Made by a program: the position numbers and the translations under genes
The notes under the pieces: generated by a model
Database searches by the model: none
Told to the model about the DNA's origin: nothing
What the model saw: the letters and a program-made list of their open reading frames with translations, nothing else
Part shown: positions 56,601 through 64,000 of the stretch, one piece after another
Numbering within the stretch: the stretch's first letter is position 1
How the letters are laid out: each line of letters begins with the position of its first letter
Assembly: GCA_002314885.1 (NCBI GenBank)
Contig: DCHT01000014.1
Span: forward strand, 31,742-95,741
DNA from: Bacteroidales bacterium UBA1745
GTDB taxonomy: Bacteria; Bacteroidota; Bacteroidia; Bacteroidales; UBA932
DNA length: 64,000 nucleotides
Direction of reading: 5' to 3'

Positions 56601-58376
56601 ATGTACAGAACACATACCTGCGGAGAACTCCGCATTGAAAACGTAGGTCAGAAGGTGACTCTTGCCGGCTGGGTGCAGAAAGCACGCAAGCTCGGTGGTA
56701 TGACTTTCGTCGACCTCCGCGACCGTTATGGCATCACTCAGCTCGTAGTTGAGGGTTCCGCTGCTCCTGAACTCCAGGAGGTGGCTTCCTCCCTCGGCCG
56801 TGAATTCGTGATTCAGGTGACCGGTGAGGTGCTCGAGCGCGAAAGCAAGAACGCCAAGATGCCTACAGGCGACGTCGAGATCCGTATTGAGACCATCAAT
56901 ATCCTCAACAAGTCAGTGACTCCTCCATTCACAATCGAGGAGAACAGCGACGGCGGTGAGGACCTCCGTGCGAAGTATCGCTACCTCGACCTGCGCCGCG
57001 GTCCGCTCCAGAGGGCTCTCAAGATACGTCACGACATCGCTCACGAGATCCGCAACTATCTCAACGACCAGAACTTTATGGAGATCGAGACTCCGTACCT
57101 CATCAAGTCCACTCCGGAGGGTGCCCGCGACTTCGTGGTGCCTTCTCGTATGAACCCTGGTACCTTCTACGCTCTCCCACAGTCTCCTCAGACCTTCAAG
57201 CAGCTCCTTATGGTGGCCGGCTATGACCGCTACTTCCAGATCGTTCGCTGCTTCCGCGACGAGGACCTCCGCGCAGACCGTCAGCCTGAGTTCACCCAGA
57301 TCGACTGCGAGATGAGTTTTGTAGAGCAGGAGGACGTGCTCAACACCTTCGAAGGTATGATGAGGACCCTCTTCAAGAAGATCTGCAATGTGGAAATCGC
57401 GAATCCTATCCCTCGTATGAGCTGGTATGACGCAATGGACAACTACGGTTCCGACAAGCCTGATATCCGCTTTGGAATGACCATCCACGAGATTACTTCT
57501 CTCGTGAAGGGCTATGGCTTCTCCGTATTCGACAGCTGCGACTACATCGGCGCAATCTGCGTGGACGGTGCCGCTTCCTACACCCGCAAGGAGATAGACG
57601 CCCTCACCGAATGGGTAAAGCGCCCTCAGGTAGGCGCCAAGGGCCTCGTATATATCAAGGTAAATGAGGACGGCAGCATCAAGTCTTCAATCGACAAGTT
57701 CTACACTCCTGAGCAGCTCCAGGCCGTCGCTGACGCAATGGAGGCAAAGAAGGGCGATATGATCCTGGTTCTCTGCGGCGCAAAGCGCAAGACCCAGACT
57801 ATGCTCGGCGTACTCCGCCTCGAGATGGGCCAGCGCCTCGGCTACCGCGATCCATTCAACTTCGCACCGCTCTGGATCGTCGATTTCCCTCTCTTCGAGT
57901 GGGATGATGAGACCAACCGCTTCTACGCAATGCACCATCCATTCACCGCTCCTAAGCCTGAGCACCTTGACTGGTACTATTCAGACAAGAAGGAAGACCT
58001 CGAGAAGGTATGTGCAAACGCATACGACTTCGTGCTCAACGGCACTGAGCTCGGTGGCGGCTCCATCCGTATCCACGAGGCCGCAATGCAGGAGAGGATG
58101 TTCGAGATCCTCGGCATCAGCAAGGAGGACGCCGAGTACAAGTTCGGCTTCATCATCAACGCCTTCAAGTTCGGCGCTCCGCCTCACGGTGGCCTCGCAT
58201 TCGGTTTTGACCGTGTCTGCGCCCTCTTCGGCGGCCAGGAGACCATCCGTGACTACATCGCATTCCCTAAGAACAATCAGGGCCGCGACGTGATGATCGA
58301 TTCTCCTTCCTACATCGACCAGACTCAGATGGACGAGCTCTTCCTCGCCTCAACTGCACCGAAGCCGGAGGAGTAA
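56601..58376 (+). CDS. aspS: Aspartyl-tRNA synthetase
   Basis: Charges tRNA-Asp. The 591-residue length and the presence of a GAD insertion domain (about 290-410) mark the bacterial type. N-terminal anticodon-binding OB fold ([19 protein letters not shown]), motif 2 [18 protein letters not shown], and motif 3 [16 protein letters not shown] near residue 530. It has its own promoter candidate and a long-stem terminator after it. Confidence 0.97.
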   Translation: MYRTHTCGELRIENVGQKVTLAGWVQKARKLGGMTFVDLRDRYGITQLVVEGSAAPELQEVASSLGREFVIQVTGEVLERESKNAKMPTGDVEIRIETINILNKSVTPPFTIEENSDGGEDLRAKYRYLDLRRGPLQRALKIRHDIAHEIRNYLNDQNFMEIETPYLIKSTPEGARDFVVPSRMNPGTFYALPQSPQTFKQLLMVAGYDRYFQIVRCFRDEDLRADRQPEFTQIDCEMSFVEQEDVLNTFEGMMRTLFKKICNVEIANPIPRMSWYDAMDNYGSDKPDIRFGMTIHEITSLVKGYGFSVFDSCDYIGAICVDGAASYTRKEIDALTEWVKRPQVGAKGLVYIKVNEDGSIKSSIDKFYTPEQLQAVADAMEAKKGDMILVLCGAKRKTQTMLGVLRLEMGQRLGYRDPFNFAPLWIVDFPLFEWDDETNRFYAMHHPFTAPKPEHLDWYYSDKKEDLEKVCANAYDFVLNGTELGGGSIRIHEAAMQERMFEILGISKEDAEYKFGFIINAFKFGAPPHGGLAFGFDRVCALFGGQETIRDYIAFPKNNQGRDVMIDSPSYIDQTQMDELFLASTAPKPEE

Positions 58377-58391
58377 TCCCCGGATTAATAA

Positions 58392-58451
58392 AATCAGCCC
58401 GTCAGGCGTAGCCGAGCATTTTTCTCTGCGAGGCGGCCTGACGGGCTGATT
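58392..58451. terminator. Long-stem hairpin between aspS and the glycerophosphodiesterase gene
   Basis: A perfect 16-bp stem (58392-58407 with 58436-58451, arms beginning AATCAGCCCGTC and ending GGGCTGATT) encloses a 28-base loop. The A/T flanks are short, but its position between convergent genes fits a bidirectional terminator. Confidence 0.7.
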
Positions 58452-58477
58452 ATTTATTTGTTGCAGTTATTATTCTT

Positions 58478-59308
58478 CTATTTCTTTGTCTTCCTGACTT
58501 CCTTGAGCTTCATCTCCTTGATGATGGCTCGGGTGTCCTCCGGATTGTTGGTGGTGACCTGATCCACACCGGCGACGATCACGGCTTTCATATCGTCCTT
58601 CTTGTCGACGGTCCAGGTGTTTACGCTCATTCCGTGGCTTTTTGCGCTCTTGACCCAGTTGCCGTCGGAAAGGATCTTCGCATATTCGGTGTCCACACCA
58701 TTTATGCCCTCAGAGGCCACCTGGTCGGGATTGTAGTCGGTGTCGAGGTACTGGACGGTGAAGCCTGGAGCCACTTCCGTGAGGTATTTGCAGACATTCA
58801 TACTGAAGGAAATGAAGATGGTCTTCTTAGGGTCGAAGTAGCCGTACTCCTTGAGAGTCTCGATGCTGCGGTCCACACAGGCGCGCTCGTGCTCAGGAGT
58901 TGAGGCCTTCTTGATCTCAAACACCATCTTGGTCTTCGGGGACTTCTTCGCCTGCACGAGATAGTCCTGGAGGGTCGGGATAGGTTCGCCGTTCACGAGA
59001 CGGAAATCCTTGAATACTTCATAGTTGTTGGAGTCAATCCTCTTCTTTTCTCCGTCGAGTTTGATGGAGCCGTCGTGATATACGAGCAGTACGCCGTCCT
59101 TAGTCATATTCACATCGAACTCAGAGCCCCAGAAACCGTATTTCTGAGCCGCTGCAAGCGATGCGATTGAATTCTTGGCCTGCTGGCCCTCTTCGCAGTT
59201 CCAATAGCCCCTGTGGGCTACGATCTGTACTTTCTGTCCTTTCTTCTGTGCCTGTACTGCCGGGACGATTGCGAGCGCTGCGAGCGCGATGATGAGAATG
59301 CGTTTCAT
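58478..59308 (-). CDS. Secreted glycerophosphodiester phosphodiesterase
   Basis: Cleaves glycerophosphodiesters to glycerol-3-phosphate and an alcohol. The 276-residue reading from the ATG at 59306-59308 (MKRILIIALAALAIV) has a signal peptide with cleavage near VQAQ. GDPD catalytic and metal residues: AHRGYWN (His, Arg), SEFDVN (Glu, Asp), VYHDGS (His) and the later VFEIK. A Met seven codons upstream is less likely because a good -7 box (59327-59334) would leave it almost no leader. It follows the propeller-AraC regulator on the same strand. Confidence 0.93.
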   Translation of the reverse strand: MKRILIIALAALAIVPAVQAQKKGQKVQIVAHRGYWNCEEGQQAKNSIASLAAAQKYGFWGSEFDVNMTKDGVLLVYHDGSIKLDGEKKRIDSNNYEVFKDFRLVNGEPIPTLQDYLVQAKKSPKTKMVFEIKKASTPEHERACVDRSIETLKEYGYFDPKKTIFISFSMNVCKYLTEVAPGFTVQYLDTDYNPDQVASEGINGVDTEYAKILSDGNWVKSAKSHGMSVNTWTVDKKDDMKAVIVAGVDQVTTNNPEDTRAIIKEMKLKEVRKTKK

Positions 59309-59326
59309 AGAAGTGTTTATTTTATG

Positions 59327-59334
59327 CAAATTTA
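59327..59334 (-). promoter_or_regulatory. Candidate -7 element for the glycerophosphodiesterase gene
   Basis: Minus-strand TAAATTTG matches TAnnTTTG exactly, about 18 bases before the ATG; it suggests transcription separate from the upstream regulator gene. Confidence 0.45.
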
Positions 59335-59347
59335 ATGAAAAATCGGC

Positions 59348-62119
59348 TCAATGTTTCCCCGATTTCCGGCCTGATTTGTAGGCATATTCGCCCGGAGTCA
59401 TCTCCATTGCCTTCTTGAAGGCCACGCTGAAATAGGACAGGGAGGCAAAGCCGGACCTGGAAGCCACTTCCTTCAATGGAATGTCGCCCTTGCGAATGAG
59501 CTCGCAGGCCTTTTCTATGCGCATCTTCTTGATCAGTTCGATAGGGGACAGGCCGGTGATTTCCTTAACTTTGATATGCAGGTTGCTTCGAGACATACAC
59601 ATTGCCGATGCAAGCGCCTCGACGGAGTAATCCGCGTTGGAAATGTTCTCTTCTATGTGCTTCAGCACGGTTGAGAGGAAGGTTTCGGCCTGGGCGTTGA
59701 GGTGCGTTCCCTCCTTTACATACGAGCGCAGGCGAGCCTGGCGTATGTTCACCTCGTATTGCCTCTGCAGGTCAGCCATTTTGGCCTCGTTGCGCAACCT
59801 TGCCGCGTGAATTACGTAGAAAACGGCGTATGCGAGGGCTATGAGGGCCAGAAGGATGAATATGAGTTCAGCAACCAAGGTCCTGTACCAGGCCGGTTTC
59901 ACGCGTATTCTGAGCGTGTCTTCGCCCTCGGCCCACACTCCGTCGCTGTTGGAGCACTTCACCTTGAATGTATAGTAGCCCGCAGGCAGGTTGGTGTAGG
60001 TCGCATCCCTGCCTTCGGCCGTCTTCCAGCCGTGGTCGAAGCCCTGAAGCGTATATTTATAATGTACCTGGCCCCAGGAGGCGTAATCCGGACAGGCGAA
60101 CCTGAGCAAAATGGCGTTCTGCTTGTGTGAAAGCACGATTGAGCGGGTGAGAGTGATGTCCTGGGACAGTACGCGTGTACCGTCTTCCGGTCTCACCTGG
60201 CGGTTGTTGATCCAGATTTCCGAAATGAACGGGTCCACAGCCCTGTCGTTGTCCGTCACTTCTTTCGTGTTGAAATAGGACAGGCCGCGCGTACTGCCGA
60301 CATAGACCATTCCCTTGTCGTCCTTGCAGATGCTGCCGCTGCTGTATTGGTTGCCTGGCAGGCCGTCTTCAGTGTAATAGAAGCGTCCCTCCTTCTTTTG
60401 CGGATTGTAGCGGCATAAGCCATTGTCGGTAATCACCCAGAGCAGTCCGTCCTCGTCCGAAATGACGCCGTCCACTGGGACGCTGCGCAGACCGCTGCTC
60501 TCTGGAACGCGCTCCAGAACGCTCTCTTTGTAGCTCATAAGGCCATCAGAAGTACAAATCCAGATGGTTCCGTCGGGTGCTTCGTACATATTCTGCACCC
60601 TGACGATGTCCTTGAGTTCACTTGGGGTTTCGTCCTTGATGCTGTTGTTCTTTGCGACGGAGAACACCTTTATGCACTCCTTTGCGCCTATCCAGAGCCT
60701 TCCCTGGCTGTCTTTCATCAGGTCCATTGCCCTGACCATAGGATCTTTGCCGTAAACCGATGTGAGGCTGCCGTCGGAAGGGTCGAACAGATACAGGCCG
60801 CCTAGGCTGGCAACCCAGACTTTGCCCCCGTTCGCGGCAATCATATCATTTACGTCGATCTTGGGGGATATCTGTCTTTGTTTGCCGCTGGTCTTGTCTA
60901 CTTCTATAATACCGCTCGTGTACGTACCCGCGTACGCGAGGTTTTTTTCCTTCTGCGGGAAATAGATCGACAGGACCTGGTCCATTCCCTTTGCTGATAT
61001 AATATGGCCGTCCGAGAGGTTGCAGCAGTTTATTCCGTTATATCTGGTGCCGGCCCATACGTTTCCGTCCGCATCGACTGCAACGGAACGCACGATGTCC
61101 CCGCTGAGTCCCTGTGGCAGGGTGTGGGAATCAATGGTTCTGAAGGCCGATTTCCTGAGCGGACGGCAACTGATGCCGCCGTAGGTGCTTCCCACCCACA
61201 TATTTCCTCTGCTGTCCCTGATTATGCTCCTGACGGCGTTGCTGGAGATGGAATGTGCGTCGAAATTGTCGCTAGTTAGCATTTCCGTGCTTCCGTCCAC
61301 TGGCGAATAGATGTAAACACCCAGTTTTGTGCCTATCCAGAGCTTTCCGTCTGGGTCTTCCTCGAGGGCTTCTATCCTAATTGACGGCAGATCCGGCACT
61401 TTGATCTCGAACATCATTCCGTTTCCTTCATAAAGGAAGAGCTGACCTTCGTTGAGGCCCACCCATACGCGTCCGTTTCTGCTGTTGTGCATCGCTGTGG
61501 CCCTGGCGGGCAGTTTTATCCTGTCGCGTATGCTCACAAGGCCGTCAGAAGGGGAGTATGTCACGAATTCTATGCTGCGCTTGGATGTTCCAAGCAGAAT
61601 GACTCCGTTGAATTCCGCATTTCCATACACGACTATGTCCTTCCCGCCGAGGAGGGCCTGCGTCGTTTTACCGCTTTCAGAGTCGAAAATCACGGAATGG
61701 TCCCTGGTGGCGAGCAGGAAATGCGTATCCGAGAGCTGGACCATACCTTCTATGGACTGGATTCCTTCTGTTTCCATCCTTTCGAAGCGGTCCAAGGTCT
61801 GATTGTACCTGGAGAGACCGTCTGCCGAGCAGGCCCAGATGTTTCCTTCCTTGTCGGCGAAGACTGTGTTGACGAAGTTGCTCTGGATGGTGTGCTCGTC
61901 GTCGGGGCTGTGCTGGTACCATTTCACGTCATTGCCGTCAAAACGGTTGACGCCGCCCCTTGTGGCCATCCAGATTCGGCCCAAGGCGTCCTGTCTGATG
62001 GCAGAGACCGTGTTGTTGGACAGGCCGTTTTCCACGGTCAGCGAATTGAAACGGTGCTCACCGGCGAAGAGGGCTGTCGCCATCGCCAGAAAGAGAGATA
62101 TGCACCAAATCCGTTTCAT
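59348..62119 (-). CDS. One-component regulator: sensor propeller, Y_Y_Y, membrane helix and AraC DNA-binding domain, no kinase
   Basis: 923 residues. A signal-like N-terminus is followed by two-component-regulator propeller repeats (residues about 25-640; DALGRIWMATRGGVNRFDG and many like it), a Y_Y_Y domain (about 685-725), one membrane helix (about 745-768; VAELIFILLALIALAYAVFYV), a short linker and an AraC-type double helix-turn-helix (about 812-915; GFASLSYFSVAFKKAMEMTPGEY). Hybrid two-component systems of Bacteroidota have the same ends but also a histidine kinase and a receiver domain, which are wholly missing. It is divergent from a BACON-susC locus that it probably controls. Confidence 0.9.
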   Translation of the reverse strand: MKRIWCISLFLAMATALFAGEHRFNSLTVENGLSNNTVSAIRQDALGRIWMATRGGVNRFDGNDVKWYQHSPDDEHTIQSNFVNTVFADKEGNIWACSADGLSRYNQTLDRFERMETEGIQSIEGMVQLSDTHFLLATRDHSVIFDSESGKTTQALLGGKDIVVYGNAEFNGVILLGTSKRSIEFVTYSPSDGLVSIRDRIKLPARATAMHNSRNGRVWVGLNEGQLFLYEGNGMMFEIKVPDLPSIRIEALEEDPDGKLWIGTKLGVYIYSPVDGSTEMLTSDNFDAHSISSNAVRSIIRDSRGNMWVGSTYGGISCRPLRKSAFRTIDSHTLPQGLSGDIVRSVAVDADGNVWAGTRYNGINCCNLSDGHIISAKGMDQVLSIYFPQKEKNLAYAGTYTSGIIEVDKTSGKQRQISPKIDVNDMIAANGGKVWVASLGGLYLFDPSDGSLTSVYGKDPMVRAMDLMKDSQGRLWIGAKECIKVFSVAKNNSIKDETPSELKDIVRVQNMYEAPDGTIWICTSDGLMSYKESVLERVPESSGLRSVPVDGVISDEDGLLWVITDNGLCRYNPQKKEGRFYYTEDGLPGNQYSSGSICKDDKGMVYVGSTRGLSYFNTKEVTDNDRAVDPFISEIWINNRQVRPEDGTRVLSQDITLTRSIVLSHKQNAILLRFACPDYASWGQVHYKYTLQGFDHGWKTAEGRDATYTNLPAGYYTFKVKCSNSDGVWAEGEDTLRIRVKPAWYRTLVAELIFILLALIALAYAVFYVIHAARLRNEAKMADLQRQYEVNIRQARLRSYVKEGTHLNAQAETFLSTVLKHIEENISNADYSVEALASAMCMSRSNLHIKVKEITGLSPIELIKKMRIEKACELIRKGDIPLKEVASRSGFASLSYFSVAFKKAMEMTPGEYAYKSGRKSGKH

Positions 62120-62123
62120 TCTA

Positions 62124-62131
62124 CAAAATTA
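62124..62131 (-). promoter_or_regulatory. Candidate -7 element for the propeller-AraC regulator
   Basis: Minus-strand TAATTTTG matches TAnnTTTG; a TTTG (plus-strand CAAA at 62155-62158) lies 23 bases away. It ends four bases before the start codon, so the message may be leaderless. Confidence 0.4.
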
Positions 62132-62182
62132 AAAAATCTTTGCAATAAATTCTACAAAAGTTAAAAAAATACATTATAACGC

Positions 62183-62216
62183 CTTGTACGGCCATTGATT
62201 CGTTTTCTTACCTTTG
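62183..62216 (+). promoter_or_regulatory. Candidate promoter for the BACON-susC locus
   Basis: CTTG at 62183-62186, 22 bases, then TACCTTTG at 62209-62216 (exact -7 consensus), about 50 bases before the BACON lipoprotein start. The 62120-62268 gap also carries the divergent regulator promoter and A-rich runs; any regulator binding site would lie here. Confidence 0.5.
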
Positions 62217-62268
62217 CATTACCACTGACAACGCAACTAACAACATCAACACAATAAAATCATTATTT

Positions 62269-62622
62269 ATGGTCAAAAAACTATCATTGATTGCAGCTAT
62301 TTTCGTTGCGGTCGGTATGGTTTCGTGTCAGAAAGTGCAGACTCCTCAGACTCCTGAGAGCGTTGCGCTCTACACTCATTCCGATCCTAAGGCGAAAGCC
62401 TCTGCAAGCGGTTCCATCGGTGTGACCATCTGTGCCACCTCCGAATGGACTGCGACTCCGACCGTTGATTGGATCACCGTTACGCCTGAATCGGGCGGAA
62501 GGGGCATCAACGAGGTTGTTCTCACTTATGAGCAGAACACCAGCGGAGCACAGCGTCAGGGTGGAGTCGTCTTTGCTTCCAAAGGCAACTCCGAAACCTA
62601 TGTTTTGACACAGGACAAGTAA
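62269..62622 (+). CDS. Small BACON-domain lipoprotein
   Basis: 117 residues made of little more than a lipoprotein signal (lipobox MVSC, Cys20) and one BACON domain (about 33-115; ICATSEWTATPTVDWITVTP, ending VLTQDK). BACON domains are found in Bacteroidota surface proteins and are thought to bind glycans or mucin, or to act as spacers. No acidic surface-export signal directly follows the Cys (CQKVQTP). It precedes susC by 19 bp and shares its promoter. Its BACON domain resembles the one in the 52369 lipoprotein in layout. Confidence 0.88.
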   Translation: MVKKLSLIAAIFVAVGMVSCQKVQTPQTPESVALYTHSDPKAKASASGSIGVTICATSEWTATPTVDWITVTPESGGRGINEVVLTYEQNTSGAQRQGGVVFASKGNSETYVLTQDK

Positions 62623-62641
62623 CAGCTAAACCGACAAGAAG

Positions 62642-64000
62642 ATGAAGAAAGCACTTTCATTCGTTCTGATTGCCGCAGTTTGGGCTGTGGCTTCAGTTTC
62701 TGCCTTCGCGCAGACCAGAACCGTCAGCGGAAAGGTCTCCGACAACAACGGAGAGCCTGTAGTCGGTGCATATATCGTCCTCAGCGGCGAGTCCAACGGC
62801 GCCATTTCCGATCTTGACGGCAATTATTCAATCAAAGTGGACAAGGAGAACGCCGTTCTCGAGGTCAGCTGCATCGGTTATACCACTGAAATGGTGTCGC
62901 TTTCAGCCAATCAGACCAAGGCAGACGTGGTTCTCTCAGTGGATTCAGTCCTTCTCGAGGATGCCGTCGTCATCGGTTACGGTGTCCAGAACAGGCGTGA
63001 CGTGACCACTTCCATCGTCAGCATCAAGGCCGACGACTTCGCCAATAAGCCAACTTCCGATTTCCGTGAATCTATGGCTGCGAAGATGCCAGGAGTGCAG
63101 GTGCTCAGCCTCGGCGGTCAGCCTGAAGGCAATGTGAGCGTCCGCGTCCGTGGTATTCAGTCCGCTACTTCCGGCAATGACCCACTCTACGTCATCGACG
63201 GAATTCCTTGCGACTCACGCGCATTCGCAAACCTCGACGGCACCGACATCGAGAGCCTCGAAGTGCTCAAGGATGCGTCTGCAGCCGCGATTTACGGTTC
63301 CCGTGGTTCCTGCGGTGTCATCCTCATCACCACCAAGAGGGGCAACTCCGAGAAGCCGGTCGTGAAGTACGACGGTATGTTCAGCGTATCGAACGTCAGC
63401 AAGAAGATGGATATGCTCGACGCTTACGAATGGGCCCAGATGTACGCGGAATCCCGCAACGGTTCCTACCTCTACAGCGTTCCGACCGGTACCATTTCCG
63501 ACTCTCAGTCCAGCCGTCCATACACCTACAACCGCTACGATCCTATCGTGGAGATGTATTTCTATGACGATTCTGGCACCCTCACCAACACCGACTGGCA
63601 GGATGAGATCTTCCGCACGGCCTTCTCGACCAAGCATTCGCTTTCTGTCAGCGGCAAGAGCAAGAACATCAACTACTACGTGGGTGCGAACTATCTGTAT
63701 CGCGAAGGAACAATCATCAATTCCGACTTCACCCGCTACGGTATGCGCATCAACATAGATGGCAAATGGGGCAAGCTCAAGTATGGCGCCAGCCTCAACC
63801 CGACCTACTCCCACAGCAACTATGTTGCTTCCGACACCCAGTATGGTTCCGACGGTGTGATCGCCACTGCTTTGATGGCTCCTCCTATCTTCCCTGTGTA
63901 CAATGCCGACAACTCCTACAACTGGGATATGAACGGCTACCTCCGTATCAAGACCTACGATACCCAGGCCAATGAGGTGCTCAACCCGGTTGCGCTCGCA
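62642..64000 (+). CDS. SusC/RagA-type TonB-dependent outer-membrane transporter (3' part missing)
   Basis: The first 453 codons of a SusC-type transporter, open at the right window edge. Signal peptide (cleavage near AFAQ), a carboxypeptidase-regulatory-like domain (about 28-110; VSGKVSDNNGEPVVGAYI), then the TonB plug with VVIGYGVQNRRDVT, VRVRGIQSATSGNDPLYVID and YGSRGSCGVILITTK, and the start of the barrel. SusC proteins pair with a SusD lipoprotein to import glycans or other large substrates; a susD would be expected beyond the window. Energy would come from a TonB protein such as the one at 6485. Confidence 0.96.
   Translation, partial: MKKALSFVLIAAVWAVASVSAFAQTRTVSGKVSDNNGEPVVGAYIVLSGESNGAISDLDGNYSIKVDKENAVLEVSCIGYTTEMVSLSANQTKADVVLSVDSVLLEDAVVIGYGVQNRRDVTTSIVSIKADDFANKPTSDFRESMAAKMPGVQVLSLGGQPEGNVSVRVRGIQSATSGNDPLYVIDGIPCDSRAFANLDGTDIESLEVLKDASAAAIYGSRGSCGVILITTKRGNSEKPVVKYDGMFSVSNVSKKMDMLDAYEWAQMYAESRNGSYLYSVPTGTISDSQSSRPYTYNRYDPIVEMYFYDDSGTLTNTDWQDEIFRTAFSTKHSLSVSGKSKNINYYVGANYLYREGTIINSDFTRYGMRINIDGKWGKLKYGASLNPTYSHSNYVASDTQYGSDGVIATALMAPPIFPVYNADNSYNWDMNGYLRIKTYDTQANEVLNPVALA

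Noticed and set aside
58392..58451. The long hairpin after aspS as a small RNA or riboswitch
   Set aside because: It sits between two convergent stops and shows only a simple stem; termination is the plainer reading.

Overview
The window looks like chromosomal DNA of a Bacteroidales gut or rumen-type bacterium of roughly 50% G+C. Evidence: a SusC/RagA-type TonB-dependent transporter, BACON-domain lipoproteins, an S46 dipeptidyl-peptidase, a propeller/Y_Y_Y/AraC regulator, a YfhO protein, an EF-G2-type paralog, promoters of the Bacteroidota type (TTTG, about 19-23 bp, TAnnTTTG), and A-rich leaders instead of Shine-Dalgarno sites. I cannot fix the genus. No tRNA, rRNA, CRISPR array, IS element or phage gene was seen; the region reads as core chromosome with an accessory polysaccharide-type locus starting at the right edge.

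Layout. 1-3.2 kb (minus): sufS-sufE-DUF59-folK-glyS, an Fe-S assembly/folate/translation operon. 3.3-6.4 kb: ruvA converging on mnmG-ybeY; two identical parS-like palindromes sit here, one filling the whole ruvA/mnmG gap and one inside mnmG. 6.5-8.4 kb: a TonB-type protein and hflX. 8.5-12.3 kb (minus): fumarate reductase/succinate dehydrogenase B and A subunits (no adjacent cytochrome subunit) and ruvB. 12.3-12.55 kb: a gap rich in TTATCAACA/TGTTGATAA, where gene direction flips from mostly minus to mostly plus; this is my candidate replication origin. 12.5-21.8 kb (plus): mfd, coaX, an outer-membrane protein, a TPR protein, lptC-like and ppiD-like genes (DNA repair, CoA synthesis, envelope biogenesis).

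22-33.4 kb: ychF, a secreted endonuclease/phosphatase-fold protein, galK, a CpXC protein, a YeiH-type transporter with a coupled small membrane protein, a 1019-residue protease-motif/propeller/barrel protein, a Na/Pi cotransporter, and a thioredoxin-fold lipoprotein. 33.4-42.8 kb (minus): a tight eight-gene run, glycosyltransferase-yfhO-hypothetical-galM-thyA-folA-two NSS transporters. 42.9-52.3 kb (plus): mutS, an alpha/beta hydrolase, rnhB, S46 peptidase, mrp, EF-G2. 52.4-58.4 kb: a BACON/GLUG/SGNH lipoprotein, nitroreductase, rsmA, aspS. 58.5-64 kb: glycerophosphodiesterase, a one-component propeller-AraC regulator, and divergently a BACON lipoprotein followed by susC, which runs off the right edge.

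Across the whole window the tetranucleotide CATG is almost absent: by eye I found three copies where about 250 are expected. Codon choice bends around it, with T-ending codons before ATG in genes that otherwise prefer C-ending codons. This, the putative oriC/parS region and the kinase-less regulator are the observations most worth following up.
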